64,000 bases of DNA from an uncultured Bacillota bacterium. Its GTDB lineage: Bacteria; Bacillota; Dehalobacteriia; UBA7702. The notes under the pieces were generated by a model, which worked only from the letters and a program-made list of their open reading frames with translations, did no database searches and was not told where the DNA came from. A program made the translations under genes and the position numbers. Positions within the stretch are counted from its first letter, which is position 1. The number at the start of each line of letters is the position of its first letter. Where the stretch lies: NCBI GenBank assembly GCA_934702375.1, contig CAKUYE010000014.1, positions 3,663 through 67,662 on the forward strand. The letters are read 5' to 3'. This document shows positions 52,319 to 61,300 of the stretch, piece by piece.

Positions 52319-53433
52319 GATTCCGCCTCGCTATCTACGTTGGACAGTTCATCCAATTCGTTGCTGTAGCAGGAGTAATCGCCGTATAAGCCGGAATATT
52401 TGGACTTTTTCATGATATGGATGGCATCGGGTTCGATAAAGAGACCGATGGTAGAGCCTTCGGGACAGAAATCCGTGGTTTGGATCATCCATTTAAAGCC
52501 GTCGATATCGACGATGATTTCGTAGTGAACCCCCATGAAGGTTACGGAAGTAACGACTCCTTGGAGCATTCCCTTTTCCGGTGTGACGATATCCACATCC
52601 TCGGGTCGCACCACAACGTCAACGGGTTCGTTGAGGTCAAAACCGGTATCGACGCAGTCGAAGGTGTGGCCGGAAAAGGACACCACCAGATCCCGAAGCA
52701 TTGTGCCGTCTACGATGTTGCTTTCTCCGATAAAGTCGGCAACAAAGGCATTTTGAGGCTCATTGTAAATGTCGATGGGAGTGCCGATTTGCTGGATCTT
52801 TCCTTCGGAAATTACCGCAATGGTATCGGACATGGAAAGGGCTTCCTCCTGATCGTGGGTAACGAAAATAAAGGTGATCCCTGTGGCTTTTTGCAGCTTT
52901 TTCAGTTCCTGCTGCATATCCTTGCGCAGCTTTAAATCCAGTGCGCCTAAAGGTTCGTCGAGGAGAAGCACCCGGGGGTGGTTGACGATGGCCCGGGCAA
53001 TGGCAACCCGTTGCTGCTGACCGCCGGAAAGGGTGGTGACGGAACGATGGTCAAAGCCTTCCAGTGCGACCAGTTTCAGAACATCGTGAACGCGGTCTTT
53101 GATCTCTTTTTTCGGAACTTTTTTTTCTCTCAGCGGGAAAGCAATGTTTTCAAATACATTAAGGTGAGGGAACAGAGCATAGCGTTGGAAAACGGTATTG
53201 ATGTTGCGCTTGTGGGGCGGGATATCGTTGATCCGCTTGCCCATAAAGATAACATCGCCTTCATCGGCATTGGCAAAGCCGCCGATAAGTCTTAAAATGG
53301 TGGTTTTTCCGCAGCCCGATGGACCCAACAGCGTTAAAAATTCATTATCATAGATGTCAAGACTGATATGATCCAATACGGTCTCGCCATCGAAAGACTT
53401 CGATATATTTTTTAATTCGATGATCTTGTCCAT
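52315..53433 (-). CDS. potA: Spermidine/putrescine ABC transporter ATPase
   Basis: A 372-aa ATPase with Walker A GPSGCGKTT, signature LSGGQQQRVAIARAI, Walker B LLLDEPLGALD, the switch HDQEEALSMSD and a C-terminal TOBE region. It powers polyamine uptake. ATG 53433 follows AGGAGCG; the longer reading crosses the leader terminator. It is the first gene of the operon, just behind the leader RNA. Confidence 0.95.
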   Translation of the reverse strand: MDKIIELKNISKSFDGETVLDHISLDIYDNEFLTLLGPSGCGKTTILRLIGGFANADEGDVIFMGKRINDIPPHKRNINTVFQRYALFPHLNVFENIAFPLREKKVPKKEIKDRVHDVLKLVALEGFDHRSVTTLSGGQQQRVAIARAIVNHPRVLLLDEPLGALDLKLRKDMQQELKKLQKATGITFIFVTHDQEEALSMSDTIAVISEGKIQQIGTPIDIYNEPQNAFVADFIGESNIVDGTMLRDLVVSFSGHTFDCVDTGFDLNEPVDVVVRPEDVDIVTPEKGMLQGVVTSVTFMGVHYEIIVDIDGFKWMIQTTDFCPEGSTIGLFIEPDAIHIMKKSKYSGLYGDYSCYSNELDELSNVDSEAES

Positions 53434-53834
53434 TGCTACGCTCCTATGCTTTTTGCTGTAATGCAGGAAAAAGGATGTACCTTTGCGGTACATCCCTTGC
53501 TGGAAATCTTTTTCATGTCAAATACACCCTTTCGGGGTGTATCGCGTTGATCCCAAATGGATTTTAGAGTCATATAGCAAAGATAAGATTACTTTTACTA
53601 CTCTTATTGACCATTTCACAAGTTTGATACCGTCAGGCATTGGTTATAAAGTAACCGACTTATAAAATTTGAGCTTCTAACTCAATCAATAAGGCAACAG
53701 AAGTTGCCACCGCATCGTGCGGAATTCGGCATTCGACCCGGCTGTCCGTGTGGCCTTAGCCTAGGCAAAGCTGCTTCGGCGGTCTGATATCTTTGGCTTG
53801 GAAGATTCATTGTCTGCTATCCATTAAAGATAGC
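53434..53834 (-). ncRNA. Candidate structured leader/riboswitch of potABCD
   Basis: On the minus strand a promoter at 53867-53839 starts a leader of about 400 nt. It holds GCTATC/GATAGC at the 5' end, CCGCA/TGCGG (53722-53710), GGCAAC/GTTGCC (53708-53693), ATACACCC/GGGTGTAT (53542-53522), and the intrinsic terminator GGATGTACC/GGTACATCC (53495-53473) plus T5. The terminator ends only 23 nt before the potA ribosome binding site, leaving no room for another promoter. So it must be bypassed for potABCD to be expressed. TACACCC of the preceding stem could pair with GGG-A-TGTA of the terminator arm as an antiterminator. It matches no riboswitch I know. Confidence 0.6.
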
Positions 53835-53838
53835 ATAT

Positions 53839-53867
53839 ATTATGTCATAATTTGTCCTTTTTGTCAA
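53839..53867 (-). promoter_or_regulatory. Sigma-A promoter of the potABCD leader
   Basis: On the minus strand TTGACA (53867-53862), a 17-nt spacer and CATAAT (53844-53839). Confidence 0.85.
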
Positions 53868-54007
53868 TACCCGGTTTCCCTTTTGCGTTCAAATAATATA
53901 AAATAGGAAATCATTTTGTCTTCTGACCGGATTTTCCGGAAAGGAAGAAGGATGCGGTTGTCGGTAGACGGATCTTATGTTAAAAGGGGCTGTTTTCTTT
54001 TGGGATA

Positions 54008-54037
54008 TTGACAATAATGGCTGTATTGGGATATAAT
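54008..54037 (+). promoter_or_regulatory. Sigma-A promoter of leuS
   Basis: TTGACA (54008-54013), an 18-nt spacer and TATAAT (54032-54037). The short leader holds a TATCTTC/GAAGATA hairpin (about 54063-54080) but no T-box. The stretch 53868-54007 between the two divergent promoters shows nothing else. Confidence 0.85.
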
Positions 54038-54100
54038 AATATGTTGTATTATACGTAAAGATTATCTTCCTGGGAAGATAAAAATATAGGAGATCTGCAT

Positions 54101-56575
54101 ATGGAAAAAAAGTATGAAGCCCAGGCCATTGAGAAAAAATGGCAGAAAAAATGGGAAGAAGAAAAAACCTTTAAAGTAACAGAAAGCGACGACAAGGAAA
54201 AGTACTATCTGTTGGAAATGTTCCCTTATCCTTCCGGGAACCTTCACATGGGTCACGTGCGTAATTACTCCATCGGTGACGTTGTTGCCCGATTCAAAAA
54301 AATGCAGGGCTACAATGTGCTCCATCCTATGGGTTGGGATTCCTTTGGTCTGCCGGCAGAAAATGCTGCCATTAAGCATAAAGTGCATCCGGTGGAATGG
54401 ACCTTAAGCAACATGGACAATATGCGCCGTCAGCTGAAATCCCTTGGTATCAGCTACGATTGGGATCGTGAAGTTGCGACCTGCCTTCCGGATTATTATA
54501 AATACACCCAGTGGATTTTTCTTCAGCTCTACAAAAACGGCTTAGCTTACAAGAAAAAATCTGCGGTAAACTGGTGCCCCTCCTGTGCCACGGTTCTTGC
54601 CAATGAACAGGTTGTGGATGGTGAATGCGAACGCTGCCATACACAGGTGGAAAAGAAAAACCTTTCCCAGTGGTTTTTTAAGATTACCGATTACGCCCAG
54701 CGTCTTTTGGATGATCTGGAACTCCTTCCCGGTTGGCCCAACAAAGTAAAAACCATGCAGGAAAACTGGATCGGCCGCAGCACCGGTGTGGAAATTGATT
54801 TTAAACTGGAAGATTCCGATAAAACCATCTCCGTTTTTACGACCCGTCCCGATACCGTATACGGTGTGACCTTCATGGTCTTTGCGCCGGAGCATCCCAT
54901 TGTGGAAGAGCTGGTGGCCGGTACGGAATACGAAGAAAAGGTCAAAGAATTCAAAAAGAAAATGGACAAGCTTTCCACGGTGGAAAGAACCTCCAGCGAT
55001 CTGGAAAAAGAGGGGATGTTCATCGGCAAATACGTCATTAACCCCTTAAACGGCGACCGTGTGCAGCTTTGGATCACCAACTATGTCATTATGGATTACG
55101 GTACCGGTGCCGTTATGGGTGTACCCACCCACGACCAGCGTGACTTTGAATTCGCCAAAAAATACGGCATCGATATGAAAGTCGTTATCGCTCCGCCGGA
55201 TAACCCTGATCTCAAGGTAGAGGATATGACCGAAGCCTATGTGGAAGACGGCAACCTCGTTGCTTCCGACCGCTTTAACGGTATCAATAACCGCAAGGCC
55301 ATCGAAGCCATTGCCGATTATCTGGAAGAAGCCAAACTTGGCCGCAGAGTGATTAATTATCGTCTCCGTGACTGGCTTATTTCCCGTCAGCGTTACTGGG
55401 GCGCTCCCATTCCTGTGGTTTATTGCGATAAATGCGGTATTGTGCCGGTGCCGGAAGATCAGCTTCCCGTGCTTCTGCCTACCGATGTGGAATTTAACCC
55501 CGGCGGCGATTCTCCCTTAAAGACCAGTAAAACCTTTATGGATACGACTTGCCCCTGCTGCGGCGGCCCTGCTACACGGGAAGTAGATACCATGGATACC
55601 TTTGTTTGCTCCTCCTGGTACTACCTCCGCTATACCGATCCGAAAAATGAAAAAGAAGCCTTTAACCGCGAAGTCAGCGATTACTGGATGAATGTGGATC
55701 AGTACATCGGCGGTGTGGAACACGCAATTCTGCACCTGATGTATGCCCGGTTCTTCATGAAGGTATTTTATGATCTGGGCCTCAGCAAGGCCAAGGAACC
55801 CTTCCAGAACCTCCTTACCCAGGGCATGGTTTTGAAAGACGGCACAAAAATGTCCAAATCTTTGGGGAATGTTGTCAGCCCCGAAGCGATTATTGATAAA
55901 TACGGTGCCGATACGGCTCGTTTGTTCATCCTCTTTGCGGCTCCTCCCGAAAAGGATCTGGAATGGAACGATGCTGCGGTGGAAGGCTGCTATCGCTTCC
56001 TGAATCGCATCTGGCGCCTTGTTCTGGCCAATGAAGATATCAAATCCACTGATTATGATGTTGCATCTCTTACCAAGGAAGATAAGGATGTTCGCCGCAA
56101 GATCCACAGCACCATTAAAAAGGTTACCGAAGATATCAGCGAACGCTTTAACTTCAATACCGCCATCAGCGCCATTATGGAATTAAATAATACCCTCGTT
56201 GCCTATAACGATACCGAAGGGAAAAAGCCCGGCCTGATGAAGGAAGGTCTCGATGCTCTTATCGTTCTCCTTTCACCCTTTGCACCTCATATCACCGAGG
56301 AATTGTGGCATCTTACCGGTCACGAAGGCTCTATCATTGAAATGAGCTGGCCCGGCTATAACGAAGAAGCCCTTGCCGTGGATGAAGTGGAAATCGTGAT
56401 TCAGGTAAATGGGAAGCTGAAAGGGAAAGAGCTTGCTCCTGCCGGTTTGGATAAACCCGGCCTGGAAGCTTTTATCAAGGATACCGATGCCTTTAAAACT
56501 CTTACCGACGGTGTTCAGGTGGTAAAAGTGGTTTGTGTTCCCAATAAACTTGTTAATATTGTTGTAAAACCCTGA
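54101..56575 (+). CDS. leuS: Leucyl-tRNA synthetase
   Basis: An 824-aa class I synthetase of normal bacterial length. HMGH at residues 49-52 (PYPSGNLHMGHVRNYS), zinc-binding cysteines (CPSC...CERC), an editing domain with TTRPDT and GVPTHDQRDFEFA, and KMSKS (GTKMSKSLGNVV) are all present. It charges tRNA-Leu. GGAGA precedes ATG 54101. holA follows seven bases later. Confidence 0.97.
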   Translation: MEKKYEAQAIEKKWQKKWEEEKTFKVTESDDKEKYYLLEMFPYPSGNLHMGHVRNYSIGDVVARFKKMQGYNVLHPMGWDSFGLPAENAAIKHKVHPVEWTLSNMDNMRRQLKSLGISYDWDREVATCLPDYYKYTQWIFLQLYKNGLAYKKKSAVNWCPSCATVLANEQVVDGECERCHTQVEKKNLSQWFFKITDYAQRLLDDLELLPGWPNKVKTMQENWIGRSTGVEIDFKLEDSDKTISVFTTRPDTVYGVTFMVFAPEHPIVEELVAGTEYEEKVKEFKKKMDKLSTVERTSSDLEKEGMFIGKYVINPLNGDRVQLWITNYVIMDYGTGAVMGVPTHDQRDFEFAKKYGIDMKVVIAPPDNPDLKVEDMTEAYVEDGNLVASDRFNGINNRKAIEAIADYLEEAKLGRRVINYRLRDWLISRQRYWGAPIPVVYCDKCGIVPVPEDQLPVLLPTDVEFNPGGDSPLKTSKTFMDTTCPCCGGPATREVDTMDTFVCSSWYYLRYTDPKNEKEAFNREVSDYWMNVDQYIGGVEHAILHLMYARFFMKVFYDLGLSKAKEPFQNLLTQGMVLKDGTKMSKSLGNVVSPEAIIDKYGADTARLFILFAAPPEKDLEWNDAAVEGCYRFLNRIWRLVLANEDIKSTDYDVASLTKEDKDVRRKIHSTIKKVTEDISERFNFNTAISAIMELNNTLVAYNDTEGKKPGLMKEGLDALIVLLSPFAPHITEELWHLTGHEGSIIEMSWPGYNEEALAVDEVEIVIQVNGKLKGKELAPAGLDKPGLEAFIKDTDAFKTLTDGVQVVKVVCVPNKLVNIVVKP

Positions 56576-56582
56576 GGCGGCT

Positions 56583-57593
56583 ATGGATATTAAGCCGATC
56601 TACCTCTTTTACGGCGAAGAAAAATTTCTTTTGGCCAAGGATGTTGCCTTCTTTCGGAATTATTTTGCCAAAGAAGGCAGCCTTGCCGAGGAATACGACG
56701 GCGCCAAAACGCCTCTCCCCGTGATTTTGAATTCTGCAGCGGAGATTCCCCTTTTCGGTGGCAAGCGATTGATTATTGTGGATCATGCCCCCTGGTTCTC
56801 CAAAAAAGGAAAAAAAGAAGAGGATGGCGATGAAGATACCGCCGCCGATAAAAAAGAGGAACGCGCCGCCGCCGAGCTTTTAGCCTATGCCGAATCGCCC
56901 AACGAAGATACCTGCCTTGTATTCATTGCTGATAGCGCAGATAAGCGCATGAAAACGGTAAAGGCGGTAGAAACCGTCGGCAAGGTGCGGAAATACGAAC
57001 CGAAAAAAAGCTTTGAGCTGCCGGATTATATCCGTAAGCACCTTGGCCGCCAGAGAAAAAAAATCTCTCCCCAAGGGTTGGACCTGCTTTTGGCAATGGT
57101 GGGGGAAGATCTTGGTCTATTGACAGGGGAAATGGATAAGCTGGTTCTCTTTGTTGGTGACCGGGAGCGGATTGAAGCCGACGATGTGGAGCGGATCGTT
57201 TCTCAAACCGCCGAAGCTACCAGCTTTTTGCTTTCCGATGCCATTGGTATGCGCCGTAGGGAAAAGGTGCGGGAGTATGCTCAATCGGTGCTTTCTCACA
57301 CTAAGCCCGGGGAATACGCCATGCTGTTTGGCTATCTTACCAACTATTTTCGCCTGCTGCTTCGAATTAAGGAACTGGCGAAAACCGGGAAATCCGAAAA
57401 GGCCATTGCCAAAGAGCTGGGCGTTCATGAGTTTCGTGTAAAAAAAGGCATGGAAGCCCAAAAAAAATATAGCGTCGATGAACTGATCGACGCCATGGCG
57501 GCGATGCTGGATTGTGACTATAAAGTAAAGTCCGGGCGTTGGGATTATGTCGATGGTCTCTTTATTACCCTAATGCGGATCGTGGAAGGATGA
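56583..57593 (+). CDS. holA: DNA polymerase III subunit delta
   Basis: A 336-aa clamp-loader delta subunit: MDIKPIYLFYGEEKFLL at the start, GGKRLIIVDH-type strand, YIRKHLGRQRKKISPQGLDLLLAMVGEDLGLLTGEMDKL, and AKELGVHEFRVKKGMEAQKK at the end. It opens the beta clamp during replication. It is seven bases from leuS and probably co-transcribed. Confidence 0.93.
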   Translation: MDIKPIYLFYGEEKFLLAKDVAFFRNYFAKEGSLAEEYDGAKTPLPVILNSAAEIPLFGGKRLIIVDHAPWFSKKGKKEEDGDEDTAADKKEERAAAELLAYAESPNEDTCLVFIADSADKRMKTVKAVETVGKVRKYEPKKSFELPDYIRKHLGRQRKKISPQGLDLLLAMVGEDLGLLTGEMDKLVLFVGDRERIEADDVERIVSQTAEATSFLLSDAIGMRRREKVREYAQSVLSHTKPGEYAMLFGYLTNYFRLLLRIKELAKTGKSEKAIAKELGVHEFRVKKGMEAQKKYSVDELIDAMAAMLDCDYKVKSGRWDYVDGLFITLMRIVEG

Positions 57594-57624
57594 CAATTCA
57601 CTCTACATTTCGCACAAGATTACC

Positions 57625-57652
57625 GTTGCGGGGTGGGGGTAATTTCATATAC
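57625..57652 (+). promoter_or_regulatory. Possible promoter of the cobalamin riboswitch
   Basis: TTGCGG, a 16-nt spacer and TATACT, shortly before the riboswitch core. The -35 box is weak. Confidence 0.4.
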
Positions 57653-57659
57653 TATAGGT

Positions 57660-57905
57660 ATTAGAAGTGAATACTTGCCATAAATGCCCGCAGTATGTGT
57701 TGATTTCAGCCATGCTCGGGGGACGGAATCCGGTGCGAGACCGGAGCTTTGCCGGAACTGTAAGTTTATGATCGCCGAGCCTATGGTCAGAGGCCGCCAT
57801 TGGGATTTCCCGAGAAGGCAGGTGAGGCGTGAGGTTGGTACCTCGCGTAAACGAGCCAGGAGACGTTCTGTTTATGGCAGCCTGTCGTGACGGATCATCG
57901 CAGCA
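57660..57905 (+). ncRNA. Cobalamin (adenosylcobalamin-type) riboswitch
   Basis: The conserved core is clear: ACGGAATCCGGTGCGAGACC and the following GGAGCTTTGCCGGAACTGTAAG (57723-57764), CGAGAAGGC (about 57810-57819) and GCCAGGAGAC (57855-57864). It binds a cobalamin and usually shuts down the downstream gene when B12 is plentiful. No B12 synthesis or uptake gene follows within the window; the only downstream gene on this strand is the large surface protein at 58323. Confidence 0.93.
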
Positions 57906-57927
57906 GGAGACAGATTGCAAAAAATAA

Positions 57928-57967
57928 CGGCTTGCAGCAGGAAGAATTGCTGCAAGCCGTCTTTTGT
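57928..57967 (+). terminator. Riboswitch expression-platform terminator
   Basis: CGGCTTGCAGCA (57928-57939) pairs with TGCTGCAAGCCG (57948-57959), then TCTTTTGTT. It lies directly after the riboswitch. Confidence 0.9.
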
Positions 57968-58020
57968 TAAAAAATTAAATAAAGAACCTATTTATTCGAC
58001 AGGTTTATTATAATTTGTCG

Positions 58021-58120
58021 CAATAAAAAAGGTGCGTACCGGGTCGGAAGTTTCTTGGCAGGAGCATTCAAACCCAAGTACGCTGCACTTTTGTAGGGTG
58101 CTCCATTATTATATCCTTTT
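58021..58120 (+). other. Unassigned pseudoknot-like RNA element
   Basis: GTGC/GCAC (58032-58035, 58085-58088), GTAC/GTAC (58036-58039, 58078-58081) and GGGT/ACCC (58041-58044, 58072-58075) form one arm. Its loop holds GGAGCA (58061-58066), which can pair with TGCTCC (58099-58104) downstream as an H-type pseudoknot, followed by a T-rich run. It fits no tRNA, SRP RNA or riboswitch class I know. Between 57968 and 58020 there is only a short TTATTCGACA / TGTCGCAATAA inverted repeat. Confidence 0.45.
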
Positions 58121-58198
58121 TTACCTATGCCGTCAAGGGAAAATTGGTGGGGTAAAAGAGAAGATATTGTTGTCTTGAAAAGAAATGCCGGAGACCGG

Positions 58199-58260
58199 TT
58201 GTACCCTTACATGATTTCGTAAGGGTTTTTTTGTTGGAAGGAGGTACAAAGATGATCTAG
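58199..58260 (+). promoter_or_regulatory. Second terminator, sequestrable Shine-Dalgarno and two-codon ORF
   Basis: ACCCTTAC (58203-58210) and GTAAGGGT (58219-58226) plus T7 form a terminator. A perfect AAGGAGGT ends at 58245, six bases before ATG-ATC-TAG (58252-58260), a two-codon reading frame. TTGTACC (58199-58205) can also pair with GGTACAA (58243-58249), hiding that ribosome binding site. The stretch 58121-58198 shows nothing else. Confidence 0.55.
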
Positions 58261-58322
58261 ATGTTACCACGTTGCAGCGAAAAAAATTCATGTAAAAAAT
58301 TCATGTATGGAAGGATATTAAA

Positions 58323-61300
58323 ATGAGAAAAAATTTATTATTTCTTCTTTGTATGTTGCTGACGGTCTTTACCTTCAGCACCGGCATTTTTGCTGCGGAT
58401 GCCTGGGACGGCAGCGTAGATACAAGCTGGTACAAAGCAGATCAGACCTCTTTTGAGATCAGCAACGGCAAAGAGCTTGCCGGGCTGGCAGCGATTGTAA
58501 ACGGCAATGCCAGCGGAATCACGAAGAGTAATTTTGAAGGGAAAACCATTACCCTTACAGCCGATATCGACCTTGGCAATAAGCAATGGACTTGCATTGG
58601 CATAAGCGATTATTTGCGTTTCAAAGGTATTTTTGACGGTAACGGCAAAACTATTTCGAATCTATTATTTGGATATGGTCAAAACAAGGGCTTATTTGTC
58701 TACAATTATGGTACCGTTAAGAATCTTACCATACGTAGTGACAACCTTCTCACAAATGGTCATAACAATCAAGCTGCATTTGTTACCTATAATTATGGTA
58801 ACGTATTGAATTGCGTTAATTATGCTAAAATCGATGCTACAAATGGTTCCTATCAGGGATATCTTGGCGGCATCGTATCGGTTAATCAAAAAGAAGGCTA
58901 TATTGTAGGTTGCGTCAATTACGGTACTATTACCTCAAACCAACATTGTATTGGTGGTATTTCCGGAACAGATTTCGGCAAAATTATTAACTGCTATAAT
59001 TGTGGTGCTATTAAGGGAGACGGAAGCGTTGGTGGTATTGCCGGAAAAATTTCACTAATTGGCAACGTATCTAGTTCTTTAATTAAAAATTGCTATAATG
59101 TTGGTATTATTACGGCAAATCAAGGTGGTGGAATTTGCGGAAATGATAGTAAAGGTAATTATGTAAATAACTATAGCTTATCCACCGATGAGATCAATAA
59201 GGATCTGCCGTGTATTGGAAACAAAACGGCAACGGAAGCCGAAGTAAAAACGGTAGACGAAGCGACCTTAAAGGCTGCAGCCTCTTCCTTGGGAGATGCC
59301 TATGTTGCCGATAAGGAAGGCGATGCTGCCCTCAACGGCGGTTATCCGCTTCTCACTTACCAGAAAACCGGTGAATATACCGAGGAAGCCGATGGACTTG
59401 AAATAGAGTCTGTAGAAGCGGTCAACGGCACCATTACGGCAACGCTGAATAAAGAATTGACCTACACCAAATTGGCAAAGGACGATTTCACCGTTACCGT
59501 GGCAGGGAAAGAAGCTGTGGTAAATTCCGTAACAGTCAACGGCAGCCGGGCAACGATCGCCTTTACCCCCATTGCGCCGGAAGCAGTGGAAAAGACCTAC
59601 AATGTTTCCTTAAAATACAAGGACGGTGAAGCAAAAACGGCTAATCTTACCGTTGCGGCTTTTGTAATGGAAGATTTTGCCGTTGAAAACGGTAAGTTTA
59701 CAGCGACGGTGGATACTACTCTCACGTCTGCCATGGTTTCCTTGAAGGATTTCCATGCAACGATTTCCGCTAATGATGGTGAACCTACGCCTCTTGAATT
59801 AGCTTATTGTAATGTGTGGGATGGGGAGTTCTATGGTGAATTTGATATGATCGCCAATAAAACGGTGGCTACCAAATACACAGTTACTCTCCAATACAAA
59901 GATGGTCAGGTATACAGCGGCTCCTTTGATGTTGACGCCCTTTGGTTGGCTTCCCTTGACTCCTTTGATAACCCCACCCTGGCCTTTGGCCGCCTCTTTA
60001 ACGGCAGCTATGCATATACTAGTACCCCCGGTGTGTTGACCGTAAGCTTTAACGATACGCCGGTGGTGGATCCCACAGCCGCCGACTTCAAGGCAACCTA
60101 CGTGGCGGAGATCGATGGGGAATTTGAGACCAATGATCTTAAGATCACAGAGGTGCAAATGAGCGGCAACGTTGCCGAGCTTTCCTTTCAGCGGATCCCC
60201 CTGACCGATACGGCAACGGATATCATCGTTCGGGTGTCCTATAAGGGTGGCGAACGGAAGAGCATTGCTTCCGCTCTGCCGGCGAACCCCAATTGGAGCG
60301 CTTACGCAAAAAAACCTGCTGTGGGCAACGGCACGGCGGAGTCTCCTTATCAGATCGGCACCGCCGAGGAGCTGGCATGGTTTGCCGCTCTTACCAACGG
60401 TAAGGTAATCGATGGTACACCGCAAAACCGCAATGCCTGTGCCGAGCTGACGGCAGACATCGCGCTTAATGATACCGCCGGTTGGGAGAAATGGAACAAG
60501 GATACCGAAGGTCTGCGTGTTTGGAGACCGATCGGGCATAATGTAAATTATACGAGTGTCTCTAATGGCTATACCGGTACCTTTGACGGAAAAGGTCATA
60601 CGATCTCCGGTTTGTATTGTACGTGGGAGAATCCTAATTCCGGTGGCCGTGACATTGGTTTTGTAAGTAATTTATGTGGCACCGTTAAAAACGTAAAAAT
60701 TGAGAAGTCATACATTTACTCGAATCGGAATGTTGGTGGAATTGCCGGTACCGGTTATGGATATACGATTCAAAATTGTGCCACTTCCATGACTTTAGAA
60801 GTAGGAGATTATAATAGCTACGGCAAGTGTACAATAGGTGGAATTGCCGGTACCGCAAACTGCGTTAGCAGGCCGCAGAAGATTAGCATGATCTCCGGAT
60901 GTTACAGCAACTCCAATATACGTGGTCTTGAAAATGAGTATTACAGGTCGAATGTAACTGCAGGGGGAATTGTCTCTGAATTTATATCTACTAAGACATC
61001 TATTGATGTTTATGGCGAAGGATTTATAGATAATTGCTACTTTGTCGGCACTATTGAGGCAAGAACTGCCAATGGAATCGTGAAAACCGACAGTATCTCA
61101 GCAGGTCTACTTCGTGATGAGAATGGAAATATTGTGAAGGAGGGTAGAGCACCTGTACTTTTAAAGGTACCTTGTCCTTTTATTACGAACTGTTATAGCT
61201 CCGGTATCGTTGCCACCATAGATGGTGGCACGGCTTATAGCTTTGCAAACCCCTATACGTTGCCAGCAAGTGACAATTGGAATGCCTATCGCTGGAAAGA

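Noticed and set aside
53483..53665. 60-codon plus-strand frame that looks protein-like (ILESYSKDKITFTTLIDHF)
   Set aside because: It lies opposite the potABCD leader, has no ribosome binding site and no relatives I recognise. A transposase remnant cannot be excluded.
53434..53834. T-box, 6S RNA, tmRNA or RNase P RNA in the pot leader
   Set aside because: AAGGGATGTACCGC looks a little like a T-box but lacks the TGG that pairs with tRNA. No tag frame, CCA end or RNase P core sequences are present.
58030..58105. tRNA or SRP RNA
   Set aside because: No cloverleaf and no T-loop; the SRP core sequence is absent.
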